64,000 bases of DNA from Achromobacter agilis (GCF_900496965.1 NZ_UFQB01000018.1:1-64000), one strand, 5' to 3'; counted from the first letter of the stretch, positions 7,228 to 15,839 are shown. The notes: generated from the sequence alone by a model not told the origin. A program made the numbers and translations.

Positions 7228-8462
7228 TGCACTGCTCCCTGCTGCCGCAGCGCCTGCTGCTGGTCCTGGGTGTATCCGGCCCAAGCCAGGACCTCCTGGG
7301 TATGTTCGCCAAGCTGAGGCGCCCGCTTGCGCAGCGCCCACGGCGTTTCGGACAACTTGTAGGGCGCTCCGGGCATGCGCAGCGTGGCGCCATGGGCGTC
7401 CGCCACGTCGACGAAGTATCCGCGGTATTCGCGTTGCGGGCTCTGGCAGATATCACGGGTATCGGAGATGGGCGCCAGGGGGATGCGGCGCTCGCGGCCC
7501 TTGGCGTGGAGCTCGGATTTCGTCAGCGAGCGCGCGAAGGGCGTGAAGATCGCGCCAAAGCGCTGCTTGGCCTCGTCCGTGACGAGAAACGCCTGGTCCA
7601 GCCAGCAAGGCTCGCGGAATTGTTCCGCGCCGGCCACGCCCTCGGCGATCAGCCAGTCGGTCGTTACGGCCCAGAACTTATTGCTGCCCACTCCGCCGGC
7701 CATCAGGTAGATGTACCCATCGCGGCATTCGAAAACGCCGGTTCCCGCCAGGCGCTGCGTGCCCGCGTTGCGCTTGCGGATGGACCCTTCCAGGTCATAG
7801 AACTGGACCGCGTTCTCCATGCCCAGCACCACGCATTCCTGCATGGACACATCGACGTGCTGCCCCGTGTTGCTGATCTCGGCGTCATATACCGCGGCCA
7901 TCGAGGCCACGCCGGCGAAGACGTTGGCCGCGCCCACGGCCTGTTCGCCGCAAGCCACCATTGGCGCCGTGTCGGGATAGCCTGCCAGGTACATCATGCC
8001 GCCCATGCCCATGGCCGTGAGGTCGGTCGCCAGCCAGTGCGAGAACGGCCCTGACTGGCCGAACGCCGTAATGCTGGTCAGCGTCAGCGATGCATTGAGC
8101 TTGCTCAGCTCGGCAAAGCCCAGGCCGCGCCGGGCCATCACGCCAGGCTGTTCGCTTTCGATGACCAGGGAAGCCTGGCTGGCCAGCTTGCGGAATACTG
8201 CCTGGCCGGCTTCGGTATCCAGGTCCAGGGCGATGCTTTCCTTGTTCGTATTCTGGTACTGGAAGGTCAAGCTGGAGTCCGGGTCGTTCCGGCCGGCGAT
8301 CCGAGGCTCGATGTGCCGGGTAGGCGCGCCTTCAGGGGGTTCGACCAGGATGACCCGGGCCCCCAGGTCAGCAAACAGCTTGCCGCAGTAATTCCCCAGG
8401 GGGCCCGCGACGTCAAGTACGGTGATGCCCGCCAGCGCGGCGGCATTTGGCGTCGATGTCAT
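7224..8462 (-). CDS. Class III (CaiB/BaiF) CoA-transferase, subunit lacking catalytic Asp
   Basis: 412 residues. The N-terminus reads LDVAGPLGNYCGKLFADLGA and the middle holds TGQHVDVSMQE, both family features. Counting back from the conserved GQ, the catalytic Asp position appears to be Ala within GEQAVGAAN. Together with the 4-base overlap with the next gene, this suggests a structural or regulatory subunit of a two-gene CoA-transferase. The start at 8462 has no strong ribosome site. It follows the Bug gene (stop at 8511) by 48 bases in the same operon. It could also be an independent enzyme using another residue. Confidence 0.88.
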   Translation of the reverse strand: MTSTPNAAALAGITVLDVAGPLGNYCGKLFADLGARVILVEPPEGAPTRHIEPRIAGRNDPDSSLTFQYQNTNKESIALDLDTEAGQAVFRKLASQASLVIESEQPGVMARRGLGFAELSKLNASLTLTSITAFGQSGPFSHWLATDLTAMGMGGMMYLAGYPDTAPMVACGEQAVGAANVFAGVASMAAVYDAEISNTGQHVDVSMQECVVLGMENAVQFYDLEGSIRKRNAGTQRLAGTGVFECRDGYIYLMAGGVGSNKFWAVTTDWLIAEGVAGAEQFREPCWLDQAFLVTDEAKQRFGAIFTPFARSLTKSELHAKGRERRIPLAPISDTRDICQSPQREYRGYFVDVADAHGATLRMPGAPYKLSETPWALRKRAPQLGEHTQEVLAWAGYTQDQQQALRQQGAVQ

Positions 8463-8510
8463 GTGATGTGTCCAGCTATGCGGAGGTCTTGCTTAAAGGC
8501 GTGGAAAAAA

Positions 8511-9491
8511 TCATTGAACGTGGTAGATGCCGGCCTTCTTGGCGACGTCTGCCCATTTCTTGAGGTTGGCCTGGATGTTCTTGCGCTGTTCTTCAGGCGA
8601 GCTCGCGACGACGTCGTAGCCCAGCTCTTCGAGTTGCGTCTGGCGCTTCTTCAGGGACCTGACGATGGCCGCGCTGAGCGTTTCGACGATCTTCGGATCG
8701 GCGTTGGCGGGCATGTTGAAGCCGTACCAGGTATCGGAGTCGTAGCCCTTGAGGCCGATTTCGTCCAGGGTGGGGATGTTGGGGAACTGCTTGTTGCGCT
8801 GCGGGCTGCCGATGGCCAGGATGCGGATTTTCCCGGCGTCAACGAGTTGCTTGGCCGAGGCCGACTGGACGAACATCATGCTGATCTGGCCGCCCAGCAG
8901 GTCCGTCATGGCGGGTTCGCCGCCACGGTAGGGCACATGGAGAATGTTCACGCCGGCCATGCTTTTCAGCAGTTCGCCCGCCATGTGCTGGGAGCTGCCC
9001 AGGCCGGCCGATCCATAGCTCAGGCCTTCTGGGTTCGCCTTGGCGTGGGCGATCAGTTCCTGGGCCGTCTTGAAGGGGGAGTCCGAGCGCACGACCAGCA
9101 CGATAGGCGCATTGACGGCGATCGACAGCGGCGTGAAGTCCTTGAGCGAGTCGTAGTTCAGCTTTTTGTAGATGGCGGGATTGACGGCCATGATGCCGTC
9201 GGTCGTGAAGCCGAACGTATAGCCGTCGGCAGGCTGGCGGCGCAGGAAGTCGGCGGCGATCGTTCCGCCCGCTCCGGGCCGGTTCTCGATGATCACCGGC
9301 TTCTTGAATTCCTCGCCCAGGTCCTTGCCCACCATGCGCGCGAGAGAGTCCGTGCTGGCGCCGGCGACGTACGGCACGATCAGTTTGATCGGTTCGGCGG
9401 GATAGGCGTCGGCCGCGGCCGCCTGGGCGGCGGATGCCAGGCAAACCGTTCCGAACAAAAGTTTCATCCAGTGCTTGATGGAAAACATCAA
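8511..9491 (-). CDS. Bug-family (TTT) periplasmic solute-binding protein
   Basis: 326 residues with a signal peptide (MMFSIKHWMKLLFGTVCLAS through AQA) and the Bug fold: PAEPIKLIVPYVAGASTDSLAR, ENRPGAGGTIAADFL, GYTFGFTTDG, HVPYRGGEPAMTDLLGGQ. Bug proteins bind small carboxylates in the periplasm and feed tripartite tricarboxylate transporters. No TctA/TctB membrane genes lie nearby, so it must share a distant transporter or act as a sensor. It heads the operon that continues with the two CoA-transferases, so its ligand is likely the acid they activate. Confidence 0.93.
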   Translation of the reverse strand: MMFSIKHWMKLLFGTVCLASAAQAAAADAYPAEPIKLIVPYVAGASTDSLARMVGKDLGEEFKKPVIIENRPGAGGTIAADFLRRQPADGYTFGFTTDGIMAVNPAIYKKLNYDSLKDFTPLSIAVNAPIVLVVRSDSPFKTAQELIAHAKANPEGLSYGSAGLGSSQHMAGELLKSMAGVNILHVPYRGGEPAMTDLLGGQISMMFVQSASAKQLVDAGKIRILAIGSPQRNKQFPNIPTLDEIGLKGYDSDTWYGFNMPANADPKIVETLSAAIVRSLKKRQTQLEELGYDVVASSPEEQRKNIQANLKKWADVAKKAGIYHVQ

Positions 9492-9778
9492 TGTCTCCTG
9501 TTTTTTGTTGAATTCACAAATGGACTGCTTATGACGATTGCACGCTCAGGCGCGAGCCGCGAAGCGTATAGATGTTAGGTAGACATCAACACACAAGCAA
9601 TGTCTAAAAGACCACGATATGAACTAATAGACAAACGTTTTAGAAGAAGCTCAGGAGGGGTGTGATCATTTAATCTCACATAGCAGACTAAATTGGCGGG
9701 CGGCGTATGGACGTCGGGTGGGGTCCTCGCTCAGAATCGATGGCTTCCCACAACAGAACTTCCATCACGGAAACAGAC
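9492..9778. promoter_or_regulatory. Divergent AT-rich control region with TAGACA half-sites
   Basis: 287 bases between the divergent Bug and hydroxyacid dehydrogenase genes. An inverted repeat TAGACAT (9580-9586) / ATGTCTA (9600-9606) with a 13-base gap is followed by a third TAGACA at 9628-9633. The AT content is well above that of the neighbouring genes. I see no convincing gene here. Operator function for an IclR protein is inferred. Confidence 0.45.
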
Positions 9779-10798
9779 ATGTCCAAGCCCGTTCTCCCCT
9801 CGAAAGCCCGTGTGCTGGTTTCCGCGCACATCAAACGACAGGGAGGGGAGGCGATTGCCGGGCTGGCCGCCTCCAACGGCAGCGAGGTAACGCTCGTCGC
9901 GGCCGCGCCCGGCCTCGGTGCCCAAGAGCTGGACGGCATCGACGCGGCCTTTTTCAGCCGGGATATCCACGCCATGCCCGGACGTCCTCCCTCCAATGAA
10001 GAAACCCGCTCTTTCTTCCGCCTGCTGGATGCGTGCCCGAACCTGAAGTGGCTGCACATTTTTTCCGCGGGCTCGGACGGAAATGCATACCGGAAACTCC
10101 AGGCCCGGGGCGTGGCGGTATCCACCAGTCCGGCCGCGAGCGGCAAGGCGGTGGCCACCAGCGCCCTGGCAGGCATCCTGGCGCTGAACAAACGGCTGCC
10201 TTGGCACTATGCCAATCAACAGGCGCGGGCGTGGCGGGCCATGCCGGACGAGCTCAGTCCTCTGCCGCTGGACCGCCAGACCGCGGTGCTCGTCGGCACG
10301 GGGCACGTCGGCACGGTGCTGGCCACGTGCCTGCAGGCGCTGGGCATGCGCACGATCGGCGTCAACCGCAGCGGCAAGGCGGTCGAGGGTTTCGACGAAA
10401 CTATGCCGCTGGGACAGCTGGACGGCCTCATCGGCCTGGCGGACTGGCTGGTCATCTGCTGCCCGTTGACGGATGAAACGCGCAACCTCGTCGATGCCGG
10501 CAGGCTGGCTGGGCTGAGGCGCGAGGCGCTCCTCGTCAACGTGGGACGAGGCGGCATTGTGGACGAATCCGCGCTGATCGCAGCGCTGCGCGCGAAGCGC
10601 ATCGCGGGCGCCTATCTCGACGTCTTCGAGAACGAGCCGTTGCCGGCCGAATCCGAAATCTGGACGCTGGACAACGTCATCGCCACGCCGCATTCCGCCG
10701 CCCGGATTTCGGATTTCAACGACCGGGTATTTGCTTGCTTTCTCGACAACCTGAAGCGCTGGCTGGCCGGCCGGCCGCTGGCGAACATCGCGGGGTGA
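9779..10798 (+). CDS. D-isomer-specific 2-hydroxyacid dehydrogenase family protein
   Basis: 339 residues from ATG 9779 (MSKPVLPSKARVLV); ATGs further upstream at 9707 and 9740 have no ribosome site and add atypical sequence. NAD-binding motif GTGHVGTVLA, catalytic Arg in NVGRGG, Glu in FENEPLP and His in PHSAA are present, giving the full triad of the family. It would interconvert a 2-hydroxyacid and a 2-oxoacid with NAD(P)H. It is the only plus-strand gene between two minus-strand operons and is divergent from the Bug/CoA-transferase operon. The substrate is unknown; glyoxylate or hydroxypyruvate reductase relatives have a similar form. Confidence 0.88.
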   Translation: MSKPVLPSKARVLVSAHIKRQGGEAIAGLAASNGSEVTLVAAAPGLGAQELDGIDAAFFSRDIHAMPGRPPSNEETRSFFRLLDACPNLKWLHIFSAGSDGNAYRKLQARGVAVSTSPAASGKAVATSALAGILALNKRLPWHYANQQARAWRAMPDELSPLPLDRQTAVLVGTGHVGTVLATCLQALGMRTIGVNRSGKAVEGFDETMPLGQLDGLIGLADWLVICCPLTDETRNLVDAGRLAGLRREALLVNVGRGGIVDESALIAALRAKRIAGAYLDVFENEPLPAESEIWTLDNVIATPHSAARISDFNDRVFACFLDNLKRWLAGRPLANIAG

Positions 10799-10825
10799 GC
10801 CGGGGCCGCCGCAACGCGGCTGCCC

Positions 10826-10842
10826 GGCCGCCCTTGGCGGCC
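10826..10842. terminator. GC-rich hairpin between convergent genes
   Basis: GGCCGCC-CTT-GGCGGCC, a perfect 7-base stem in the 87-base gap between the convergent dehydrogenase and Bug genes. There is no T-tract, so terminator function is only plausible. Confidence 0.35.
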
Positions 10843-10885
10843 AGGAACGCAGGAGTGCGAAAAGCACGGCCGTCCCGGCGCCGGT

Positions 10886-11896
10886 TCAATGGTCCAGCGA
10901 GATGTTCTTGAGCTTGATCACTTCGGCCCACATCTTCCGGTCGGCCTGGATCAGCGACGCATAATCCTGCGGACTGCTCTTCTGGGGAAGCACGAATCCC
11001 AGATCGCCGAATTTCTGGCGGAACGCCGGATCGGCCAAGGCCTTGTTCATCGCGCCCGACAAGGTGGAGATGCGGTCGGCCGGCGTTGCGGCGGGCGCCA
11101 TGAATCCATAGCGGACCGTCACGACGAAGTTCGGATAGCCGAGTTCCGCGAAGGTCGGAACATCCGGCAGCAAGGCCAGCCTTTCCTTGGACGCAACGGC
11201 CAGGGCGCGCACATTGCCAGCCTTGATCTGCGGCAGCGCCGATCCGACCACGCCGAACAGCGCCTGCACCTCCTTGGACGCCAGCGCCTGCATGGCGGGC
11301 GCCCCGCCCTTGTAGGGCACGTGGGTCATCTGCACGCCGGCCATCTGGTTGAACAGCTCGCCCGAGAGGTGGAACGTGCCGCCGGTGCCCGTGGACGAGA
11401 AGTTCAACTTCCCCGGATGCGCGCGCGCATACTCCACGAACTCCTTGAGATTCTTCACGGGCAGCGATGCGTTGATCAGCATCACCAGCGGCAAGTCGCT
11501 CACCAGCCCGATGGGAGTCAGGTCCTTGTCCGGGTCGTAGGACAGTTTCTTGTACAGCAAGGGATTCAGGACCGCCGTGGAGTCCGATGCCAGCATGAAC
11601 GAATATCCGTCGGGTTTGGACCGTGAGACATGGAGCGCGGCAATAATGCCGTTCCCTCCGGTCCTGTTTTCCACCACGACGGTCGAATCCAGTTCGCGCG
11701 CCATGCGTTCGCCCATGGCGCGCGAGATCAGGTCCGTCGTTGCACCCGGTTCGTAGGGTACGGTCAACGTTATGGGACGGCTGGGGAAGGTATCGGCGAC
11801 TGCCGTTGCCGCGTACCCATATCCGAGCATCACCCTGGCGGCCAGACCCGCCAGCCGCCGAATCCCCCTGGATTGCCAGGACCACTTCTTATGCAT
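10886..11896 (-). CDS. Bug-family (TTT) periplasmic solute-binding protein (second in cluster)
   Basis: 336 residues from ATG 11896, chosen because GAAGGAG lies just upstream. A basic, hydrophobic signal peptide ends near TAVADTFPSRP. The Bug pattern is complete: TLTVPYEPGATTDLISR, ENRTGGNGIIAAL, GYSFMLASDSTAVLNPLLYKKL, HVPYKGGAPAMQAL. It lies 80 bases downstream of the second acyl-CoA dehydrogenase and is the last gene of the MmgE/PrpD-dehydrogenase-Bug unit. Like the one at 8511 it has no transporter membrane genes beside it. Ligand unknown, presumably a carboxylate related to the cluster substrate. Confidence 0.92.
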   Translation of the reverse strand: MHKKWSWQSRGIRRLAGLAARVMLGYGYAATAVADTFPSRPITLTVPYEPGATTDLISRAMGERMARELDSTVVVENRTGGNGIIAALHVSRSKPDGYSFMLASDSTAVLNPLLYKKLSYDPDKDLTPIGLVSDLPLVMLINASLPVKNLKEFVEYARAHPGKLNFSSTGTGGTFHLSGELFNQMAGVQMTHVPYKGGAPAMQALASKEVQALFGVVGSALPQIKAGNVRALAVASKERLALLPDVPTFAELGYPNFVVTVRYGFMAPAATPADRISTLSGAMNKALADPAFRQKFGDLGFVLPQKSSPQDYASLIQADRKMWAEVIKLKNISLDH

Positions 11897-11976
11897 TGTT
11901 GTCTCCTTCAAAGCGTGGCCGCCGCATGCCTTCGCCGCGGAAGACCACAAAAAAGCCACCGGGCGAGGGGCCCGTT

Positions 11977-13164
11977 TTATTGTTGTGGAAGGCCGTTGCG
12001 CAGCAGGTCCCGCGCAATCACCCAGCGATGCACTTCGCTAGGCCCCTCGACGATGCGCAACACCCGGCACATGCGGGCGATGTATTCCAGCGGCAGTTCC
12101 TTGGACAGGCCCATGCCGCCGAAAAGCTGGATGGCCCGGTCGGCCACGCGCTGGATCAGCTCGGTGGCCTGCACCTTGACCATGGAGCCGTCGCGCCGGA
12201 AGTCGGCCACGCCCTGGTCGATCTTCCACGCCAGGCGATGGATCAGCAGGCGCACCATTTCGATTTCCTGGTAGCTATCGGAAATCCACCATTGGACCGC
12301 CTGCTTGTCGGCCAGGGGAGAGCCGAAGGTCTGGCGGGTATTGGCCTGTTCGATCATCATTTCCAGGCAGCGGCTGGCCAGGCCCACGCAACGCGAGGCG
12401 ATGTCCAGGCGGCGGATGCCCAGCCGGTTGGTGAGCGGCACGAAGATGTTGCCGACCTCGCCCAGTACCTGGCTGTCCTCCAGCTCCACCTCATCGAAGA
12501 AGACCTGATAGGGATGGAATTCGCCGATCATGGGATAGGAGACCGGGATGGTGACGCCGGGAGTCCCCTTGTCGACCAGGAATGCCGTCATGCCGCCGCG
12601 GGACCCGAGCTTCGGGTCGGTTACGGCCACGACGATCATGAAGTCGGCGCGGCGGGCGTGGCTGATCCACATCTTGGCGCCATTGAGCACCCATTTCCCG
12701 TTCTTCCTTTCCGCCCGCATTTTGATATTGGCCGCATCGGAGCCGGCGCCGGCCTCCGACAGCGCGATACAACTCTTTTTCTCGCCGTTGGCGTAGGGCA
12801 GCAGGTACTTGTCGATCTGCGGCCCCTTGCACAGCGCCTTCAATAGATGGAGATTGGGGCTGTCCGGGGGAGGGACGAAAGGCACGATCGAATGCTTGAG
12901 CTGTTCGATCACCACGCATTTGGCCAGCATGCCGAATTCCTGGCCGCCAAACTCCTCCGGCACGTCGATGCCCCACAGGCCCACCTCGCGCGCCTTCTGC
13001 TGCAGCGTCGCTTCCAGCTCGGGGGGAATCAGCGGGTCATCTCCCATGCCCCGCTCGGCCTCGCGCCGGATGATGAGGGGCTCATGCGGGATCAGTTCGC
13101 GCTGCGTAAAGTTGCGCACCGTGTCTTGAATCATCCGGGTGGTGTCGGGCAACGTGAAATCCAT
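11977..13164 (-). CDS. Acyl-CoA dehydrogenase (second copy)
   Basis: 395 residues; ATG 13164 follows GCAAGGAG, and the slightly longer frame upstream is not needed. The sequence tracks the protein at 3994 nearly residue for residue in many blocks (WGIDVPEEFGGQ, KWVLNG, VQWWISDSYQEIEMVRL, RMCRVLRIVEGPSEVHRW). Motifs for FAD binding and the Glu in EGPSEVH are intact. It probably oxidises a related acyl-CoA, or the two form a heteromer as some acyl-CoA dehydrogenase pairs do. It lies 33 bases after the MmgE/PrpD gene in the same operon. Confidence 0.92.
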   Translation of the reverse strand: MDFTLPDTTRMIQDTVRNFTQRELIPHEPLIIRREAERGMGDDPLIPPELEATLQQKAREVGLWGIDVPEEFGGQEFGMLAKCVVIEQLKHSIVPFVPPPDSPNLHLLKALCKGPQIDKYLLPYANGEKKSCIALSEAGAGSDAANIKMRAERKNGKWVLNGAKMWISHARRADFMIVVAVTDPKLGSRGGMTAFLVDKGTPGVTIPVSYPMIGEFHPYQVFFDEVELEDSQVLGEVGNIFVPLTNRLGIRRLDIASRCVGLASRCLEMMIEQANTRQTFGSPLADKQAVQWWISDSYQEIEMVRLLIHRLAWKIDQGVADFRRDGSMVKVQATELIQRVADRAIQLFGGMGLSKELPLEYIARMCRVLRIVEGPSEVHRWVIARDLLRNGLPQQ

Positions 13165-13197
13165 GTCTACTCCTTGCTTCATGCCTTGAGGCTCGAT

Positions 13198-14547
13198 TTA
13201 TTTTTCGTGGCGCGCGATCGAGAGGAAATCCTCGACCCGTGCCGCCGGGTCCGACGCGATCGCCAACTGGGCGCCGGCATCCGCCTGGAATCCAACCCAG
13301 CCATAGCAGTCCATGGCTTTGGCCATCAGCGCTTCGTCCGTCAATGGCAGGGCCGCGGATCCACGCAATGCATCGACCTTGCGTTCGATGCGCTGGCCGT
13401 CCCGGGTGTAGAGGCGCACCAGCGCCCAGCGGGGCAGGATCGAGTCGCCTGGCGTGCTGCGTCCTAGCACGAAGGGAAGAAATGCCTGGATGGCGGGGCG
13501 CTGCACCGCTTCGTCCGTGAAGGTGGCCAAGCCGATGTGGCCGTCCAGTAGCGCCGCGGCGACCGCATATTCCAGGCTGAACTTTCCCTGCAAGCCTGTC
13601 GTTGGCCGGTGATGAATGAGCGGCACCAGCGCGCCGGGGCTGGTTTCGATTTCCACGCGCTCCACGTCGGCGAGCGCGATGCCGTGTTCCGCATGCAGGT
13701 CCAGCAAACCGTCCAGCGTCCGGTGGGTCGCGTAGCACAAGGGGTACTTCTTGACCTCCAGTCCGCTCGTGGCCAGCTCCAGCGGAACCGCGCCCAGCGT
13801 CGCCAGCGCCGCCGAGAGATCCTGGCCTTGCCCATAGAGCGCGGCATAGCCTTGCTGGGCATCCATGGCATCGGGCGACGAGGTGAATCCCGCCTGCGCC
13901 AGCCGGGCGGCGCGTATCGCCGCCGCGTTGGCGTGGCCGGCCTGGAAGGATTTCGCGTCCGAGCCGAAGTTCGCGCGCGTGCCCGCCGCCTGGGCGACCG
14001 CGATGCCGATGGCGTGCGCGGTCTGTTCCGCGTCCAGCGCTAGCAGATGGGTGCACGCGGCCGCCGCGCCGATAATGCCGATGCTGGCGGTGACGTGCCA
14101 GCCTTTTGCGTAGGCGTCGACGGCGGCGGCCTTGGCCAGCTTGCACATCACCTCGAAGCCCACCACATAGGCGGATTGCAGCCGCCCCATGGCGATGCCG
14201 TCGGCCTGCGCCAAGGCGGTCAGCGCCGGCCACAGGACCACGCTGGGATGGCCTCGCAAAGGCGAAGTCACATCGTCGTAATCGAGCACATGGGCGGCGA
14301 CGCCGTTGTAGAACGCCGCCGCTTCCGGCGCGGCGCGTCCGGCGCACCCCCACAACGACGCGCCGCTGCCGGCGCCCAGCGTCGCGAGATAGGCCAGGGC
14401 GCGCGCAGAGGCGGGTTCGTTCTTGCCGGCAACGCCCACCGCATAGGTATCCAAGAGGGAGCGCGCGCAATCATGGCGCAGCGCCGGGGTCAGGGCTTCG
14501 GCATCAAATGCCGCGGCGAATGCCCCAATCTGTTCAGAAGGCGTCAT
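13198..14547 (-). CDS. MmgE/PrpD family protein
   Basis: 449 residues from ATG 14547 with AGGAAAG upstream; the frame continues upstream without a better start. The family signature HVLDYDDVT followed by GHPSVVLWPAL is clear, as is the helical N-terminal domain and the later mixed lid domain. The family includes 2-methylcitrate dehydratase and cis-aconitate decarboxylase. Here it sits as first gene of an operon with an acyl-CoA dehydrogenase and a Bug protein, so dehydration, isomerisation or decarboxylation of a tricarboxylic or hydroxy-dicarboxylic acid is plausible. No other methylcitrate-cycle gene is nearby. Exact substrate unknown. Confidence 0.88.
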   Translation of the reverse strand: MTPSEQIGAFAAAFDAEALTPALRHDCARSLLDTYAVGVAGKNEPASARALAYLATLGAGSGASLWGCAGRAAPEAAAFYNGVAAHVLDYDDVTSPLRGHPSVVLWPALTALAQADGIAMGRLQSAYVVGFEVMCKLAKAAAVDAYAKGWHVTASIGIIGAAAACTHLLALDAEQTAHAIGIAVAQAAGTRANFGSDAKSFQAGHANAAAIRAARLAQAGFTSSPDAMDAQQGYAALYGQGQDLSAALATLGAVPLELATSGLEVKKYPLCYATHRTLDGLLDLHAEHGIALADVERVEIETSPGALVPLIHHRPTTGLQGKFSLEYAVAAALLDGHIGLATFTDEAVQRPAIQAFLPFVLGRSTPGDSILPRWALVRLYTRDGQRIERKVDALRGSAALPLTDEALMAKAMDCYGWVGFQADAGAQLAIASDPAARVEDFLSIARHEK

Positions 14548-14655
14548 GCAGATCTTTCCTGGTGTCCAGGCCTCCGGCCGGTATCGGGCCGAGGCATCTT
14601 CGTCATTCGCTCCGCGTACAGGCCCCACGAAGAAAGGCGCGGCGGCATATATCGC

Positions 14656-14678
14656 AGTAGTCCATAATTTGGACTACT
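14656..14678. promoter_or_regulatory. Inverted repeat in front of the right-hand IclR gene
   Basis: AGTAGTCC-N7-GGACTACT is a perfect 8-base inverted repeat, centred about 95 bases upstream of the IclR start at 14762 and about 120 bases upstream of the divergent MmgE/PrpD start. The TAGTCCA half also appears once at 1103-1109 before the thiolase-like gene. A binding site for one or both IclR proteins is inferred. Confidence 0.55.
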
Positions 14679-14761
14679 TTGGGCTGGCTAAGCATTTACT
14701 CTACCCAATACGAGCGGATAGGTCGCATAATTGCTCGGCCATAAGGTCCATATAGTGAAAA

Positions 14762-15556
14762 ATGTCGAACCATACCGAGCGCGGTGCCAATAGTGGCACC
14801 CAGGTCCTGCAGCGGGCAGCCGCGCTGTTGCGCCTGATCACTGCGAACAACCGCCTGGGAATGCGCTTGACGGACCTGCACGCTTCGAGCGCCATAGAAA
14901 AGCCCACGGCCCACCGCATCCTGCAGGGGCTCATCGCCGAACAGATGGTCCGGCAGGACAATGCGAACAAGCGCTATTACCTGGGGCCGGCCATGTATGA
15001 AATGGGGCTGGTCGCGGCCCCCAGGGTTGCGTTGCGCGACATCTGCCTGCCTCATCTCCAGGCGATTGCGGAGCAGACCGGCGACACGGTATTCCTGACG
15101 ATACGCTCGGGGTTCGATGGCTTATGCATCGATCGGGCTGAAGGCGGCTTTCCGATCAAGGCGTTCGTCCTGGACATAGGCCGGCGGAGGCCGTTGAACG
15201 TGGGCGGGGGCAGCCTGGCAATACTGTCGACGCTGCCCGAGGCCGAAATCCAGCGCATATGCAGCGCCAACGCCGATCGCGTCAAAGCGAACTTCCCCCG
15301 CTACAACACGGCGGACCTGCTGCGCGACATTGCGGCGTCGCGCGCGCGAGGCTACGCCCTCAAGGATGTGCTGGAGATACCCGAGGTGCGTTCCGTCGCC
15401 GTGCCGATATGCAGGCAAGACGGGGAGGCCATCGCCGCCATCAGCGTAGCCACCCTCAAGGCGCGCCTGGACGATGCGCGCGCGGCCACCGTGGCGGGCT
15501 GCATCGCGCAGGCCGTCGCGCAAATAGAAAAGCGGCTGGGCGACGGGCACCCATGA
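14762..15556 (+). CDS. IclR-family transcriptional regulator (right)
   Basis: 264 residues with an N-terminal winged helix (PTAHRILQGLIAEQMVRQD) and an effector-binding C-terminal domain (TGDTVFLTIRSG, RPLNVGGGSLAIL). It is a close paralogue of the IclR protein at 185, and the two bracket the acid-degradation island. It is divergent from the MmgE/PrpD operon, with a perfect inverted repeat between them, so it likely controls that operon and itself. The ATG at 14762 has only a weak ribosome site (AGTGAAA). Confidence 0.93.
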   Translation: MSNHTERGANSGTQVLQRAAALLRLITANNRLGMRLTDLHASSAIEKPTAHRILQGLIAEQMVRQDNANKRYYLGPAMYEMGLVAAPRVALRDICLPHLQAIAEQTGDTVFLTIRSGFDGLCIDRAEGGFPIKAFVLDIGRRRPLNVGGGSLAILSTLPEAEIQRICSANADRVKANFPRYNTADLLRDIAASRARGYALKDVLEIPEVRSVAVPICRQDGEAIAAISVATLKARLDDARAATVAGCIAQAVAQIEKRLGDGHP

Positions 15557-15839
15557 ACAGCATAAGAAACGGCGCAGTCGCTTGCGTCGAAGCCGCATGG
15601 CTTACGCCGCAAATGGTCTAGCCCTGGAAATCAACTGGCTGCGTGGCAATGGCAACTGCGATGCGTCGTTCGTATGGGAACCGGCAGGCTGGAGCTCAAG
15701 CTGGGCGCGGAGGGCCTGGCGGCAAGGCAGTGCAGGTGTCGGACCAAATTTTGGCCAGGCGGGCAATGATAGCCAGAGCGGCTACGGTGGCATGTTGAAC
15801 GTGCGCTACAGCCGGTGGCGGCGGCTTGCGGCGACCCCG
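15557..15839. other. Gene-poor gap
   Basis: 283 bases between the end of the IclR gene and the end of the EAL-like gene (convergent). Short frames exist, but none has a good start, family resemblance or consistent codon use. No strong hairpin with a T-tract was found. Confidence 0.5.
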
